A DNA stretch of 64,000 nucleotides. It comes from DSXF01 sp964387495. GTDB lineage: Bacteria > Chloroflexota > Anaerolineae > Anaerolineales > Villigracilaceae. This document shows, piece after piece, positions 48,546 through 58,052 of this stretch. Location of the stretch: contig CAYLXB010000012.1 of the NCBI GenBank assembly GCA_964387495.1, positions 1-64,000 on the forward strand. The letters run 5' to 3'. Position 1 is the stretch's first letter. Every line of letters starts with the position of its first letter. The position numbers were made by a program, and so were the translations under genes. The notes beneath the pieces were generated by a model. It saw only the letters and a program-made list of their open reading frames with translations, was not told where the DNA came from and did not search any database.

Positions 48546-49610
48546 TTACTGCTGTGGCGGCGCCGGGGGTGTTGGCGGTGTTGGCTTGGACAGTTTGCGC
48601 CGCACCACCCGCCAGATGATCCAGGCCAGCAGGATCCACGGGCCGAAGATGGGGAGGAAGACCATTGCCAGCCAGATGAAGAACTCGGCCAGCCCCTGGT
48701 AGGACTTGGTCAGCGTCTCGCGCGAGCGTTCGATGGTCTTGCCGGGATCCCATGGCTCCGGCGTCGGGGTGGGTTCCAGGGTGGGCGTTGGAGTGGGGGT
48801 GATTTCCGGCAGTTCCGGACTCAGGTTGACCGTGATGGTCGAGTAGGCCGAGCGGTCCGACAGGTAATTTATGCGGCCCTTGATCTCTTCGATCTGGCGC
48901 TCCACATCCGATAACTGCTGGTTGATGCGCAGGGCTTCATCCACTGTCTTGGCCTGGTCCAGGAATCCGCGGATGCGGTCGCGCGTGGCTTCCAGGTTTT
49001 GCACCTGTGACTGCAGGTCAACATACTGGTCTGTAACGTCCTCGCCTGAGGCGGTCTCATCCAAAACCTGTACGGACAGGCCGCGCAGGCGGCGCATGGC
49101 CGTCTCGAATTGTTCCACCGGCACGCCCAGGGTGATGCTCGCGTATTTATAATTCTCTTCGTAGTAAGGTTCGTACCAGACGCGTGAACTGATGATATAG
49201 CCGCCGATATCCCCGGTGACCTGGGTCACCCCATCGATGGCAACATCGGTATCCGCCACCAGCAATTTCATCTCGGCGTTCTTGATGATCATGCGCGTGG
49301 CGTTGCGCGCATCCACGTCTGGAACGGCCTCGCCGCCTTCCTCCTGGGGAGGCTGGGGCCGGTTGAGTTCGTAGACCGCATTGTCGAGATACCCCTTGCC
49401 TTCCGGAGCCATTGCACCTGCCTCTGAGTCTGTGACAGGCATCATTGTCGGCGCGGCGGCGGGCATCTCCATCAGCGGCTCACCTGGCGCACCCCCGCCG
49501 CCGGCCCCATATTCATCCTGGGCCACCCTGGATGCTTTTGGGCTGCAGGCGGCCAGAATCACAACAATAAGGACGCAGACTGTGATTGCAATTTTCTTAC
49601 GCGTGTTCAT
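48546..49610 (-). CDS. DUF4349 lipoprotein
   Basis: The protein has 354 residues with a lipoprotein signal ending in ILAAC. A linker rich in Gly, Pro and Met follows, and then a DUF4349 domain (ATRMIIKNAEMKLLV, then GGYIISSRV). A long coiled coil comes next (about 205-260, DLQSQVQNLEATRD), then a Thr/Pro repeat stretch and a C-terminal membrane helix with a basic, Pro-rich cytoplasmic end. It is therefore fixed in the membrane at both ends with an external coiled coil. The function of the family is unknown. The ATG at 49610 follows GGAGGAGACACC. Confidence 0.85.
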   Translation of the reverse strand: MNTRKKIAITVCVLIVVILAACSPKASRVAQDEYGAGGGGAPGEPLMEMPAAAPTMMPVTDSEAGAMAPEGKGYLDNAVYELNRPQPPQEEGGEAVPDVDARNATRMIIKNAEMKLLVADTDVAIDGVTQVTGDIGGYIISSRVWYEPYYEENYKYASITLGVPVEQFETAMRRLRGLSVQVLDETASGEDVTDQYVDLQSQVQNLEATRDRIRGFLDQAKTVDEALRINQQLSDVERQIEEIKGRINYLSDRSAYSTITVNLSPELPEITPTPTPTLEPTPTPEPWDPGKTIERSRETLTKSYQGLAEFFIWLAMVFLPIFGPWILLAWIIWRVVRRKLSKPTPPTPPAPPQQ

Positions 49611-49704
49611 GGTGTCTCCTCCATCACAACCGGTGGGATTTGGCGTTTGGCTGTGATTACCTAATTGACGGCCATGGGCCTGGAAATGTTCCCACGTTAA
49701 AGAA

Positions 49705-49733
49705 GGATGCCCGCCTTCAACAGACGGACATCC
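49705..49733 (-). terminator. Terminator of the heparinase-to-M14 operon
   Basis: GGATGTCCGTC pairs with GGCGGGCATCC on the minus strand (11 bp including two G.U pairs, 7-nt loop), followed by TTCTTTAA. It lies 29 nt after the M14 stop codon. Confidence 0.7.
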
Positions 49734-49762
49734 CTTTACCGGCTTATATTTTTGGATGTTGG

Positions 49763-51451
49763 TTATGGCTTCAATTCCACATCCAGCCGCACCACCCCGG
49801 CGCGCGCATGCTGTGCGCTCAACTTTACCACGCTCCCTGCCGGCGCATACACCACCCATTCCACTTTGAGGCGGTCGTTGGTCGATTCATCGAACTCATC
49901 TACCATCGCCGTCTTATAGGCCCGGCCTTCCAACTGCGCAAATTCTTCACGCAGCTTGCCGGACTGCAGGCTGGCACCCTCCGGCAATTCGATTGTACAG
50001 ATGATGCCGCGCGTTGCCTTCTTCTCGAGTGCTTTCTTGGTGATGTAGGTGGGCAGCCAGCCGGTATTCTCCACCACCAGGCGGATGCGCCAAGTTTCGC
50101 CGCCCAAGGCGGTCAGACTGACCTGCCGCAGCGCCAGTTTGGGGAAGATGAGTGCATTCCAGACCAGCCAGTCCGGGAAGCGTTTGAGCTCCTCTTCGAG
50201 ACAGGCCGGCGGCGGGTTGGTCCACATGTTCAGGGAATCCCAGCCGCCGAGTTCCACTTTCCCAAGTTGTGGATGGTCGAATGTATACCAGTCCACGTAT
50301 CCCTTGCCGCCAAGTTTTTCCTCGTTCCATTTGAGCAGCTTCAGATCGTCTTCCAGCGGGTGTTCCCGGTACCACTCGATGAATTTGATGTTCTCGATGC
50401 CTGCCTGCCCCTGTGGATTCCAGATTTCCACGGTCCAGGCGAACATGCCCAGGTGGTCATACAGCCAGGTGTCGAACCCTCCGGTTGTGATTTGTTTGGG
50501 GTGATATTTGAAATCGTGGAAGACCGAAATATTGGGGTAGCCGGTTATTTTGGTGCCCTGCTGGCCGATCTTTTTGTAGGTCCACAGGTCTTCGGCCGGC
50601 ATTTCATCATCCGGGCGGTCGTCATAGGGCCGCAGCAGGACACCGCTCATGGTATGGAATGTGATCGCCCCGGAAATATTGGGGTGCTTTGTAATGAAGC
50701 GCGCCAGGTTATGGGTCTCCGGCTCGCTGAGCGGATAAGGCCCGGCACCGTGCTGATCAGACTCCGTCCGCCAGTTGACCGGGAAGTTGCGGTTCAGGTC
50801 CAGGCCTTCCTTGGGGCCGCAAACCTGGATGGTTACGCCGTCATAATTTTGGAGCAAGCCTTCCGGCAGGATGCGATAATATTTCCCGCCATTTTCTGCC
50901 GGGTCGCGCCTCAGCATCAGGCGCGGGTTTTCGGGATCGAATTTCCAGGCTCCATTGGGGTCAGGGATGCGCATTTGCAGGATGCGCCCATCCCCATCGA
51001 TATCCTGGTTGGCGATCAGCCCCTCCACCGGTTCTTCATCATAGGGATAGGGCCGCGTACTCGAGCGCACGATCTTCGGCCGGTCGGCCAGGGCCCACTC
51101 AGCTCCATCCGGGTTGACACGTGGACAGATATAAAAGGCGTGTGTGTCTAGCGCTTCGGTCACGGCCGCATCCTGGCCATAGCGGGTCAGCAGGCTGTTG
51201 ATAAAATACAGGTTGGCTGCCGAGGCTGCCACCTCTGAGGCATGGATATTTCCATCCACCCATAATGCCGGCTTTTCGTTGTCGGGACCGGTCTTGAAAT
51301 TCGTGATCGTCAACAGCCAGACATCACGGCCTTCGTGGCTTTTACCGATGGATTCGATTCTGACCAGGCCGGGATATTCCCCGGCACAGGCGTGCAGCAT
51401 CTGGGTCAGTTCATCATAGCGGTGAAAGTGGTCGAAATGGATGATGGGCAT
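49763..51451 (-). CDS. M14-family zinc carboxypeptidase
   Basis: The protein has 562 residues. The zinc ligands are H70 and E73 in DGNIHASE plus the His of ITFHTMSG. Substrate-binding Asn-Arg lies in LDLNRNFP, and the catalytic Glu in WTVEIWNP. A C-terminal beta-rich domain of about 140 residues follows (RLVVENTGWLPTY). There is no signal peptide, so it is probably cytosolic. It cleaves C-terminal residues or amino-acid conjugates. It is the last of a six-gene operon. Confidence 0.92.
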   Translation of the reverse strand: MPIIHFDHFHRYDELTQMLHACAGEYPGLVRIESIGKSHEGRDVWLLTITNFKTGPDNEKPALWVDGNIHASEVAASAANLYFINSLLTRYGQDAAVTEALDTHAFYICPRVNPDGAEWALADRPKIVRSSTRPYPYDEEPVEGLIANQDIDGDGRILQMRIPDPNGAWKFDPENPRLMLRRDPAENGGKYYRILPEGLLQNYDGVTIQVCGPKEGLDLNRNFPVNWRTESDQHGAGPYPLSEPETHNLARFITKHPNISGAITFHTMSGVLLRPYDDRPDDEMPAEDLWTYKKIGQQGTKITGYPNISVFHDFKYHPKQITTGGFDTWLYDHLGMFAWTVEIWNPQGQAGIENIKFIEWYREHPLEDDLKLLKWNEEKLGGKGYVDWYTFDHPQLGKVELGGWDSLNMWTNPPPACLEEELKRFPDWLVWNALIFPKLALRQVSLTALGGETWRIRLVVENTGWLPTYITKKALEKKATRGIICTIELPEGASLQSGKLREEFAQLEGRAYKTAMVDEFDESTNDRLKVEWVVYAPAGSVVKLSAQHARAGVVRLDVELKP

Positions 51452-51470
51452 AGCGATGTTCTCCTGAATG

Positions 51471-51917
51471 TCATTCTACTTTGTTTTTCTTTGTTTTCCT
51501 GGAAAGCAACAGCGCGCTGGCCAGCAGGACAATCCCGGCGGCGTCGAAGAGGACAAAGCGCTGGATGGATGAGAGCAGCCGGGGGTATTCTGCCGGGAGA
51601 CTGAAATAAATGATACTCTCTCCGGCCACACCCAGTGTCTGCATCGCCAGCGCCTCCCAGGCTGACAGGCGGTGCTGCCTGGGATTCCAGAGTGCTGCCA
51701 GGTAAGGTACGTTCCACATCACGAACAGTACGGCCATACCGCGCATGGCGGCTTCTCCCGGTACGCCGCTCAATTCGAAGGCAGGGGCAAAGCGTTCGGG
51801 ACTGGCCAGAAAGGCTGCTGCCGCCTGCAGGTTCCAGCCCGTGACAATTGCAATGAGAAGACGGGCCAGCCATACCCGGGAGTCGAATTGGGATTTCACT
51901 TCGTTTCTGCGAAACAA
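51471..51917 (-). CDS. Small membrane protein, unknown function
   Basis: The protein has 148 residues with four predicted membrane helices (about 17-40, 55-77, 90-110, 118-137) and a basic C-terminus (SRKTKKNKVE). I recognise no family. It overlaps the preceding gene by 22 nt and the M14 gene follows after 19 nt. Confidence 0.65.
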   Translation of the reverse strand: MFRRNEVKSQFDSRVWLARLLIAIVTGWNLQAAAAFLASPERFAPAFELSGVPGEAAMRGMAVLFVMWNVPYLAALWNPRQHRLSAWEALAMQTLGVAGESIIYFSLPAEYPRLLSSIQRFVLFDAAGIVLLASALLLSRKTKKNKVE

Positions 51918-52240
51918 TGATTTAACAGCGGCAGGATGTTGACCACCGGCTGTTCATACGGGTGCACCCCTCGAATGGCCTTCAGCACAGCCTCCACCCG
52001 CTCGCGCTTGCAGTTGACTTCCACCTTGCACTCTGTACCCTGCTCCACTTGGCCCACAGCGCCCTGGAAGGGATTGGCTCCTTCCAACGGCCGCCAGTAG
52101 CCGCGCACCTCCATCACAGTGCAGCAGTGGTCATACCTGCCGATTTGCCCGGCACCTGCCCCGGCCAGCGCCTCCCGCAGGGCATCCAGAAACTCCGCGG
52201 GGATGAAGACCTCGATCTTGACCTCGGTAAAATCGTTCAT
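51896..52240 (-). CDS. PII/CutA-like small protein (Nif3/YqfO insert-type domain)
   Basis: The protein has 114 residues with a beta-alpha-beta fold of the PII/CutA kind: VKIEVFIPAEFLDALREAL, then a YDHCC turn, and the GVHPYEQPVVNI motif typical of the YqfO/Nif3 insert domain. Stand-alone versions are trimeric and of unsettled function. It overlaps the glycosyltransferase stop by ATGA. Confidence 0.75.
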   Translation of the reverse strand: MNDFTEVKIEVFIPAEFLDALREALAGAGAGQIGRYDHCCTVMEVRGYWRPLEGANPFQGAVGQVEQGTECKVEVNCKRERVEAVLKAIRGVHPYEQPVVNILPLLNHCFAETK

Positions 52241-53445
52241 TTCTGCATCATTTCTTCCAGCACACCCAGCAATTGTTCGCCGATTGCGGCCCGGCTGAAG
52301 TTTTTTTCCAGGTAGCCGCGTCCCGCCAGCCCCATCCGGCGGCTGCCTTCCGGATCGGCAGCCAGCTGCTCCAGCACTTCGGCCAGCGCGTCCGGGTCGC
52401 CCGGGCGGGCAAAAAAGCCGCACCCGGCGTTCTCCACCACCTCGCGGATCACGCCGTCGATCGCCAGCGCCACCGGGCGGCCGGCAGCCATGTAGTCGAA
52501 GACTTTGTTCGGATAGGTGGTTTTGTATTCATCCAGTGGTTTCAGGATTGCAATGCAGGTGTCTGCCCCGGCCAGCGTTGCAGGAATCTCTGTTTTGGGC
52601 ACGGAAGGCAGAAAGGTGACATTGGGCAGGCCCATCTGCGCGGCCTGTGCCTGAAGGGCGGGCTTTTCCTTCCCGTCGCCCAGAAGGACAATCTGCACCT
52701 GGGGGGCGGTTTTTGCCAGCCGCCTGGCGGATTCCAGGACGACGCCCAGATCGTTTGACATGCCATGCGCCCCGGCGTAGAGCGCCACGAATCTGTTTTC
52801 CAGCCGTTGCGCAGCCCGGAAGGCTTCACCGTGATTGGCCGGAGCGAACATCTCCGGGTCGGCGCCGTTTGGGATGAGTTTCACACTGCGTGCCCCGCGC
52901 ACCCGGACATGTGCGCCAAATCCGGGACTGTTGACCACTACCCGGTCTGCAGCCCGGTACAGGCGTCCTTCCAGCCATTCGGCCAGGCGGATGAGAAGGG
53001 GGTTGGTCAGCACGCCGACCGCGATGGCAAACTGCGGCCACAGGTCGCGCACCTCGAACAGGAATTTTGCCCGCTTGAGCCGTGCCAGAATCCAGGCGCT
53101 CACGCCCTGGAAGATGGGTGGCGAGGTGCCCCAGACCAGGTCCACGTTCTTTACGTCCAGGCCCAGCCAGAAAGACGAGAGCATGAAACTGACAAAGGCC
53201 AGGGTGCGGTGCAGGAAGGATTTGTGGTGGGCGCCGTAGACGGGGGCACGCAGAATCTTTATTCGCGGAGTTTCTTCTTCTGCCGGGGCAGAGGCGGTGG
53301 ATGTGCCTGTGATGTAACTTACCGGGCTGGCGATCACTGTCACCTGGTGCCCATGCTTTGCCAGGAAGCGCGCAAACTCGTAGTGGCGCGTCCCGCCGGG
53401 TTCGTCGAGTGAGGCAAAGGCCTGGTGGATGATCAGGATATGCAT
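52237..53445 (-). CDS. GT4 glycosyltransferase (WbuB-like)
   Basis: This 402-residue GT-B transferase has an N-terminal acceptor domain starting HILIIHQAFAS with GGTRHYEFARFL. The C-terminal nucleotide-sugar domain has LIPNGADPEMF, ALYAGAHG and the EX7E-type segment KVFDYMAAGRPVALA. It probably adds a sugar (amino-deoxy-hexose in WbuB relatives) during surface polysaccharide synthesis. It begins one base after the NUDIX stop. Confidence 0.88.
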   Translation of the reverse strand: MHILIIHQAFASLDEPGGTRHYEFARFLAKHGHQVTVIASPVSYITGTSTASAPAEEETPRIKILRAPVYGAHHKSFLHRTLAFVSFMLSSFWLGLDVKNVDLVWGTSPPIFQGVSAWILARLKRAKFLFEVRDLWPQFAIAVGVLTNPLLIRLAEWLEGRLYRAADRVVVNSPGFGAHVRVRGARSVKLIPNGADPEMFAPANHGEAFRAAQRLENRFVALYAGAHGMSNDLGVVLESARRLAKTAPQVQIVLLGDGKEKPALQAQAAQMGLPNVTFLPSVPKTEIPATLAGADTCIAILKPLDEYKTTYPNKVFDYMAAGRPVALAIDGVIREVVENAGCGFFARPGDPDALAEVLEQLAADPEGSRRMGLAGRGYLEKNFSRAAIGEQLLGVLEEMMQK

Positions 53446-53446
53446 A

Positions 53447-53932
53447 TTAGAACCTGGCTGCCGGAGGCTGGGCCGGGCGCACATCTTCGAAGAATGCCTG
53501 TGGCTCGCGCGGCCAGCCGGCCTCGAGCGCCTGGACAACCAATGTTGCCAGGACTGCCGGATGGATATTCTCCTGTCCCCGCAGGTCGGTCACGGGGATC
53601 CAGACCGGCCGGTAGGTGCCTTTGGTCGGGTCATCCGGACAAAGGTTCGACATTTCTTCACCTTTACCATGTCCGAACTCCCCGCCAATCTTTTGGACCA
53701 GGAAGTAGTGCTGCAGGCTGATCCGGCCATGCTGGATGACAGCCAGTTTCCGGCGGATAACCACCCGCAGCCCTGTTTCCTCTTCCATCTCACGCACTGC
53801 GGCCGCTTCGGGTGTTTCACCTGCTTCCACACCGCCGCCCGGGAAGACGAAATAATGCGCGCCCGCGCGGTGGCGTTCGATGAGCACAACTCTTTCCTCT
53901 TCGATCAGAACTGCGCCGGCCCGGTTTCTCAT
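53447..53932 (-). CDS. NUDIX hydrolase
   Basis: The protein has 161 residues with a complete Nudix box, GGGVEAGETPEAAAVREMEE continuing ETGL (about residues 32-55), which holds the metal-binding Glu residues. It hydrolyses nucleoside diphosphates linked to other groups. Between a polysaccharide lyase-like gene and a glycosyltransferase, a nucleotide-sugar substrate is possible. It overlaps the heparinase-like gene by 4 nt. Confidence 0.92.
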   Translation of the reverse strand: MRNRAGAVLIEEERVVLIERHRAGAHYFVFPGGGVEAGETPEAAAVREMEEETGLRVVIRRKLAVIQHGRISLQHYFLVQKIGGEFGHGKGEEMSNLCPDDPTKGTYRPVWIPVTDLRGQENIHPAVLATLVVQALEAGWPREPQAFFEDVRPAQPPAARF

Positions 53933-55878
53933 GTTGGGAACGCGAACTCGCTGATGAATGTGATCGTCTGCGTTGCGGTGCAGGTGAGTGCCAGGGAGAG
54001 CGCCGGTGTCTTTTGTCCATAGGTGCGTGAAACCCAGCCCTCGAATGGCAGGGCCGGCCCCGGGCCGTGCAGGACTTCCCCGGCGCGGACGATGGTCAGC
54101 TGGCAGTCAGACGCCTGGATTTGGTGGTCAGGCAGCATGCGCAAGGTCACCAGCCCATAAGGAGATTTAAACCGGATCACAATTCCCGTCTCCCGGTTGC
54201 CGATGCCTGTGCCGTTGATCTCCCATTCCCAATCAGGCAGCAGCCAGTGCAGGCGGAAGGTATGTGCGGCTTTTCCCGGCGTGACCAGTTTATCAGCCAC
54301 CAGCCAGTGGCCATCCATATAGACCGTGACGGTCCGCTCGTGGCGCAGCCGGCGGGTTTTGTACCAGGCGATCATCTTTTGCAGGATGCGTTCGTCGCTG
54401 TCGATCACGGTTTTGGCGTAGGCCGGGAACCAGTCCAGGGTCATAAACCGCCCGGCGCGGGTCATCTGGTCGAGTCCATCCACGCTGACCGTGTTGTGGA
54501 CCCGGCTGGTCACCAGCGGGTTGTCCCATGGTGCAGGGGCATTGTATTGGTACGAACCCGCGTCCTGGGTGATGTTCAATCCGCGCCACCACAGGTCGAA
54601 ATGCAATTGGTCCATGTGCCCCAGCAGCGACTTGAAGGTGGTGGTACGCAGGTAGGCCCACGATTCTTCGCCGCGCAGGTTATCCGAGAGGTACTCACCC
54701 GGTTCGAGCGTTTTTTCAGGGGCAGGCAGTCCCAGCCAGAAGGACATTTCATCCCAAGGGCCTGCGGGCAGTCCGCTGTTCAGAAAGGCGCGTGCCGCGG
54801 CCTGGACAGCCGGCCGGTAATCGCTGAAGGCCGATGATGACAGGGGCAGAACCAGGGCTCCGTCGTTGGCCCCCAGGTTGGGGGCCTGGCCAGAAATGGG
54901 ATCGAGCAGGGAGAATAACCAGGCGGCTGCGCGTCCTAGTGCCTCGGCGCTGGCGCGCGGCCATGCCTGTGTCTTGATGGCATTTACGTATAGGGCACAG
55001 TGCAGCACCAGGCGGTGGTAGTTCGTGCTGTGCTGGATGTATTCGCCGAAGGAGCCGATCTGGCGCTGCAGGGCTTTATTCAGCCAACGCCAGCCGAGCT
55101 GGCGCCACACCGCAGACCGGGGATGGTCCGGCAGGGCGAGGCCGGCGGTGTAAAGCCCTGCTGCCTCGCTGACCAGGTGATTGTTGTTCTGGGCACGGGC
55201 ATAGGCCAGGGTCAGCGCGATGCGTTCCGCATGCTGTGCGATCGATTGCGCCAGGCGGACGAGACGTTCCGGTGTGGAGGCCGGTGAAACCGCAAAGACC
55301 TGTGCCGCCCAAGCCAGGGCCATCAGGCGCAGGGCAATCTCTTGCCCGTTCATCCACTGCGGGCCCAGGTACGGGGGGTTGGAGTCCAGAAAGATTTCGG
55401 CCTGCTTCCAGAAGGCTTGGGCATATTTCTCTGCATGGCTGACGTGGTAGGCCCGGCCCAGAATGCAGGCCCAGCCAAAGCGGGCCGGTTCCCACAGGTA
55501 TTTGATATCCCCGTCCAGTTCGACCCTGCCGGTTTCATAAACGCTCCAGTGCTGCAGAGGTTTGGGGGATGCCAACTGCAGCGGTACCGGTTCGCTGCCA
55601 AAAAGGCGCACCTGGCCCTCCATGATTTCATCGGCTTCGGTGAACAGGGCGGCCAGGGCTGGCGCGCCGAGTGCCGTCAGCAGCAGCTGCCGGTCAGGCA
55701 GCTCGAAAAGCGGGTGGGGCGGGGCGGGAGATGCAGTTCCCCTTTCTGGATCCTCTCCCTGTCTCTCCTTCCTGCGGTAATACCCTGTCCTCAACCCCAA
55801 TTGATAGGTCGCATACAGCGCCAGTGGGGCAGGGCCATATTGGAGCAGGGTCTTCAGGGTGGTGGAGATGGCAGGCAT
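53929..55878 (-). CDS. Heparinase II/III-family protein
   Basis: The protein has 649 residues. The N-terminal helical (alpha/alpha toroid) part has ARFGWACILGRAYH and NNNHLVSEAAGLY, and a C-terminal beta-sandwich domain has HNTVSVDGLDQM and DGHWLVADKL. The catalytic Tyr/His region of alginate and heparin lyases is plausible in YIQHSTNYHRLVL. The first 25 residues are only weakly hydrophobic, so export is uncertain. Such proteins next to glycosyltransferases often trim surface polysaccharide. It is the first gene of a six-gene coupled operon. A TATAAT box (55890-55895) lies 11 nt before the ATG. Confidence 0.85.
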   Translation of the reverse strand: MPAISTTLKTLLQYGPAPLALYATYQLGLRTGYYRRKERQGEDPERGTASPAPPHPLFELPDRQLLLTALGAPALAALFTEADEIMEGQVRLFGSEPVPLQLASPKPLQHWSVYETGRVELDGDIKYLWEPARFGWACILGRAYHVSHAEKYAQAFWKQAEIFLDSNPPYLGPQWMNGQEIALRLMALAWAAQVFAVSPASTPERLVRLAQSIAQHAERIALTLAYARAQNNNHLVSEAAGLYTAGLALPDHPRSAVWRQLGWRWLNKALQRQIGSFGEYIQHSTNYHRLVLHCALYVNAIKTQAWPRASAEALGRAAAWLFSLLDPISGQAPNLGANDGALVLPLSSSAFSDYRPAVQAAARAFLNSGLPAGPWDEMSFWLGLPAPEKTLEPGEYLSDNLRGEESWAYLRTTTFKSLLGHMDQLHFDLWWRGLNITQDAGSYQYNAPAPWDNPLVTSRVHNTVSVDGLDQMTRAGRFMTLDWFPAYAKTVIDSDERILQKMIAWYKTRRLRHERTVTVYMDGHWLVADKLVTPGKAAHTFRLHWLLPDWEWEINGTGIGNRETGIVIRFKSPYGLVTLRMLPDHQIQASDCQLTIVRAGEVLHGPGPALPFEGWVSRTYGQKTPALSLALTCTATQTITFISEFAFPT

Positions 55879-56010
55879 GGGTGATCATGATTATAGTGCA
55901 AAAAAAGGCAGCGGATGGAAATTGGGAAAGACGGGTGACCTCGGATGGCCTGGGGAGCCTGACAATTCCAGTCCCTGATGGAGGAATGGTTGATGCCCCC
56001 TGCACTCGAA

Positions 56011-57288
56011 TTACATGCTGTTGGTAATCCTCCCGCTCAGGCCGTTTTCCACCAGGCCGGTCACTTCCACCTCATCTACCATATTCCAGCGCGGTGCCGG
56101 GGTGCTGGCAATGATTCGCAGGTAGTTGTTGCTGAGTCCCTCCATCCGCCAGCCGGATTCGTCCAGGGCTGCACTGGCTTCCCACAAGACGGGCAGCCTG
56201 CGGCCAAGATACTTCTGCCGGTATGCTACTGCAGCTGCCTCAAAGACTTCCCGCAGGATGGCGTTTCTTTCTTTGCGCACTTCGGGCCTGACCTGCCCTC
56301 CCAGGCGGGCTGCTGCCGTCCCGGGACGCGGTGAGTAGGTAAAGGCATGTCCTCCTGCAAATTCCATCCGGCGGATGAAGGCAATGCTTTCGGCAAATTC
56401 AGACTCGCTCTCGCCCGGAAACCCGGCAATGATATCGGTGGTGACAGCCAGGTCGGGGATATGCTGCCGGGCCGAATCGACCAGTGCCGCAAAAGCCTCG
56501 GGGGTGGTCTTGCGCGCCATGCGCTTGAGCACTGTCAGGCTGCCGGATTGCAGGGGCAGGTGCAGGTGCGGCATCAGGCGGCTGTTCTCCCACAGCGGGA
56601 AGAAACTCTCCTCCAGGTCCCAGGGTTCCAGGGAGGAAAGGCGCAGGCGGGGTACATCCGTCTCTTCCAGGATGGTTTCGATCAGGTGCCGCAGCGGCAG
56701 GTTGAGATCCTGGCCCCAGGAACCCAGGTGCACACCGGTCAGCACGACCTCCTGTGTCCCGCCCTGCAGGGCATAACGGATATCGTCCAGCACCTCCGCC
56801 AGGGGACGGGAACGCCCCGCGCCGCGTGCCAGGGTGGTGATGCAAAAGGTGCAGGCGTTGTCACACCCATCCTGGACCTTGATGAAAGCGCGCGTCCGCT
56901 GGCGCAGGCCGGGCAGTGGCTGGCGCGCCAGGGGTTCCAGGTCGAAGGCTTCCGGCTCCAGGTTGAGCAGGTCTGCCGCCAGTGTGTCTTTTTGTGAATT
57001 TAAAACGACGCGGCTCACACCGGGCAGGGCTGCCGCAGCCTGCGGCTCGAGCGTGACCCAGCAGCCGGTGGCCGCTATTTCGCCTGCTCCCAGGCGGTGT
57101 GCCCGGCGGATGGCAGACCGCGAATCGGATGCGGCCTGTGAGGTGACCGTGCAGGTGTTAACCACGGCCAGGTCTGCCTGTTCTGCACCGGCCACGATCT
57201 CATGTCCCGCGGCACGGAACCGCCGGGCAATGTGTTCGATCTCCGCCTGGTTCAGGCGGCAGCCAACACTGTCGAGGAAGATTTTCAT
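56011..57288 (-). CDS. mtaB: tRNA t6A37 methylthiotransferase
   Basis: This 425-residue radical SAM methylthiotransferase has an N-terminal UPF0004 domain with cluster cysteines in SVGCRLNQ, NTCTVT and TGCW. The radical SAM motif is CDNACTFC near residue 140, and there is a C-terminal TRAM-like region. The sequence SVGCRLNQAE (not GCxMNxxDSE) points to MtaB rather than MiaB or RimO. It converts t6A37 to ms2t6A in tRNAs reading ANN codons. Confidence 0.93.
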   Translation of the reverse strand: MKIFLDSVGCRLNQAEIEHIARRFRAAGHEIVAGAEQADLAVVNTCTVTSQAASDSRSAIRRAHRLGAGEIAATGCWVTLEPQAAAALPGVSRVVLNSQKDTLAADLLNLEPEAFDLEPLARQPLPGLRQRTRAFIKVQDGCDNACTFCITTLARGAGRSRPLAEVLDDIRYALQGGTQEVVLTGVHLGSWGQDLNLPLRHLIETILEETDVPRLRLSSLEPWDLEESFFPLWENSRLMPHLHLPLQSGSLTVLKRMARKTTPEAFAALVDSARQHIPDLAVTTDIIAGFPGESESEFAESIAFIRRMEFAGGHAFTYSPRPGTAAARLGGQVRPEVRKERNAILREVFEAAAVAYRQKYLGRRLPVLWEASAALDESGWRMEGLSNNYLRIIASTPAPRWNMVDEVEVTGLVENGLSGRITNSM

Positions 57289-57343
57289 GGGAAATGGATA
57301 TTTGTTGTTACCTGTAAATTGCCGGTTGCTTTATTACACCGCA

Positions 57344-57997
57344 TTACGGCCTGATCACCATGAAACGATCGAAGATCACATCCACGCCGGCTTGGTCGAA
57401 TGCCCCCGCCAGCAGTCCTACGTCACCGCCTGGATGGTCGCTGTCATGCACCAGGGCTACCGGGAAGTTGTTGACGTAAAAGGTCAGCGTATCCCCAACA
57501 CAGTCAGCGCGCAGGTGATTGATGGCCATGCCGGTGGTAATGGCCGCCGAATACTGCATTTGTTCCTGTCCGAGCAGGCTGAGCACATCCTGTGTGACTT
57601 TGCCAACCGCGTAGTAGCCATCGCTGCTGATGACGAAGAAGTAGAAATCGCGCGGCCCCTGGTAACGGCAGATCAGCCCCATCCGGTTCTCGAGCGGGCC
57701 GCCAAAATGGGCAGCATCCACCTCGATCCGCACATCCTCAAAGTCCAGGCCCGGCGTGGACCAGATGTCCACATTCTGCCTGCTGACCAGAAAGCGGAAT
57801 ACGCCAGCATCATAAGTTGCCAGCCCGGCTTCGCTGTCGGCTGTGGTCTGCCAGTTGCCAGCCTGGTCTGAAAAACCGTCCTGGAACAGCACTGTGCCTG
57901 AGGGGGGTGCATTCCATTGTTCGATGAATGACTGGCAGCCTGCAAGCAGCCCTGCCAGACAGATCAATATCAGAGTTCGATGAAAGTTTCTAACCAT
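57344..57997 (-). CDS. Lipoprotein with concanavalin-like (LamG-type) domain
   Basis: The protein has 217 residues with a lipoprotein signal ending in LLAGC. The body begins LFQDGFSDQAGNWQ and continues with jelly-roll strands (VRIEVDAAHFGG, NRMGLICRYQ, FYFFVISSDGYYAVG), the pattern of glycan-binding or glycoside-hydrolase-associated lectin folds. The ligand is unknown. The next gene, mtaB, starts 55 nt later. Confidence 0.75.
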   Translation of the reverse strand: MVRNFHRTLILICLAGLLAGCQSFIEQWNAPPSGTVLFQDGFSDQAGNWQTTADSEAGLATYDAGVFRFLVSRQNVDIWSTPGLDFEDVRIEVDAAHFGGPLENRMGLICRYQGPRDFYFFVISSDGYYAVGKVTQDVLSLLGQEQMQYSAAITTGMAINHLRADCVGDTLTFYVNNFPVALVHDSDHPGGDVGLLAGAFDQAGVDVIFDRFMVIRP

Positions 57998-58052
57998 ATT
58001 CGTCCAATTCTAATCCAGTCCGTCTCAGAGGAAAACGGTGGAATGCGGAGCC

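Noticed and set aside
49586..51151. Plus-strand reading frame of 521 codons
   Set aside because: It lies opposite the M14 carboxypeptidase, whose zinc and catalytic motifs are complete. The plus frame has no family features.
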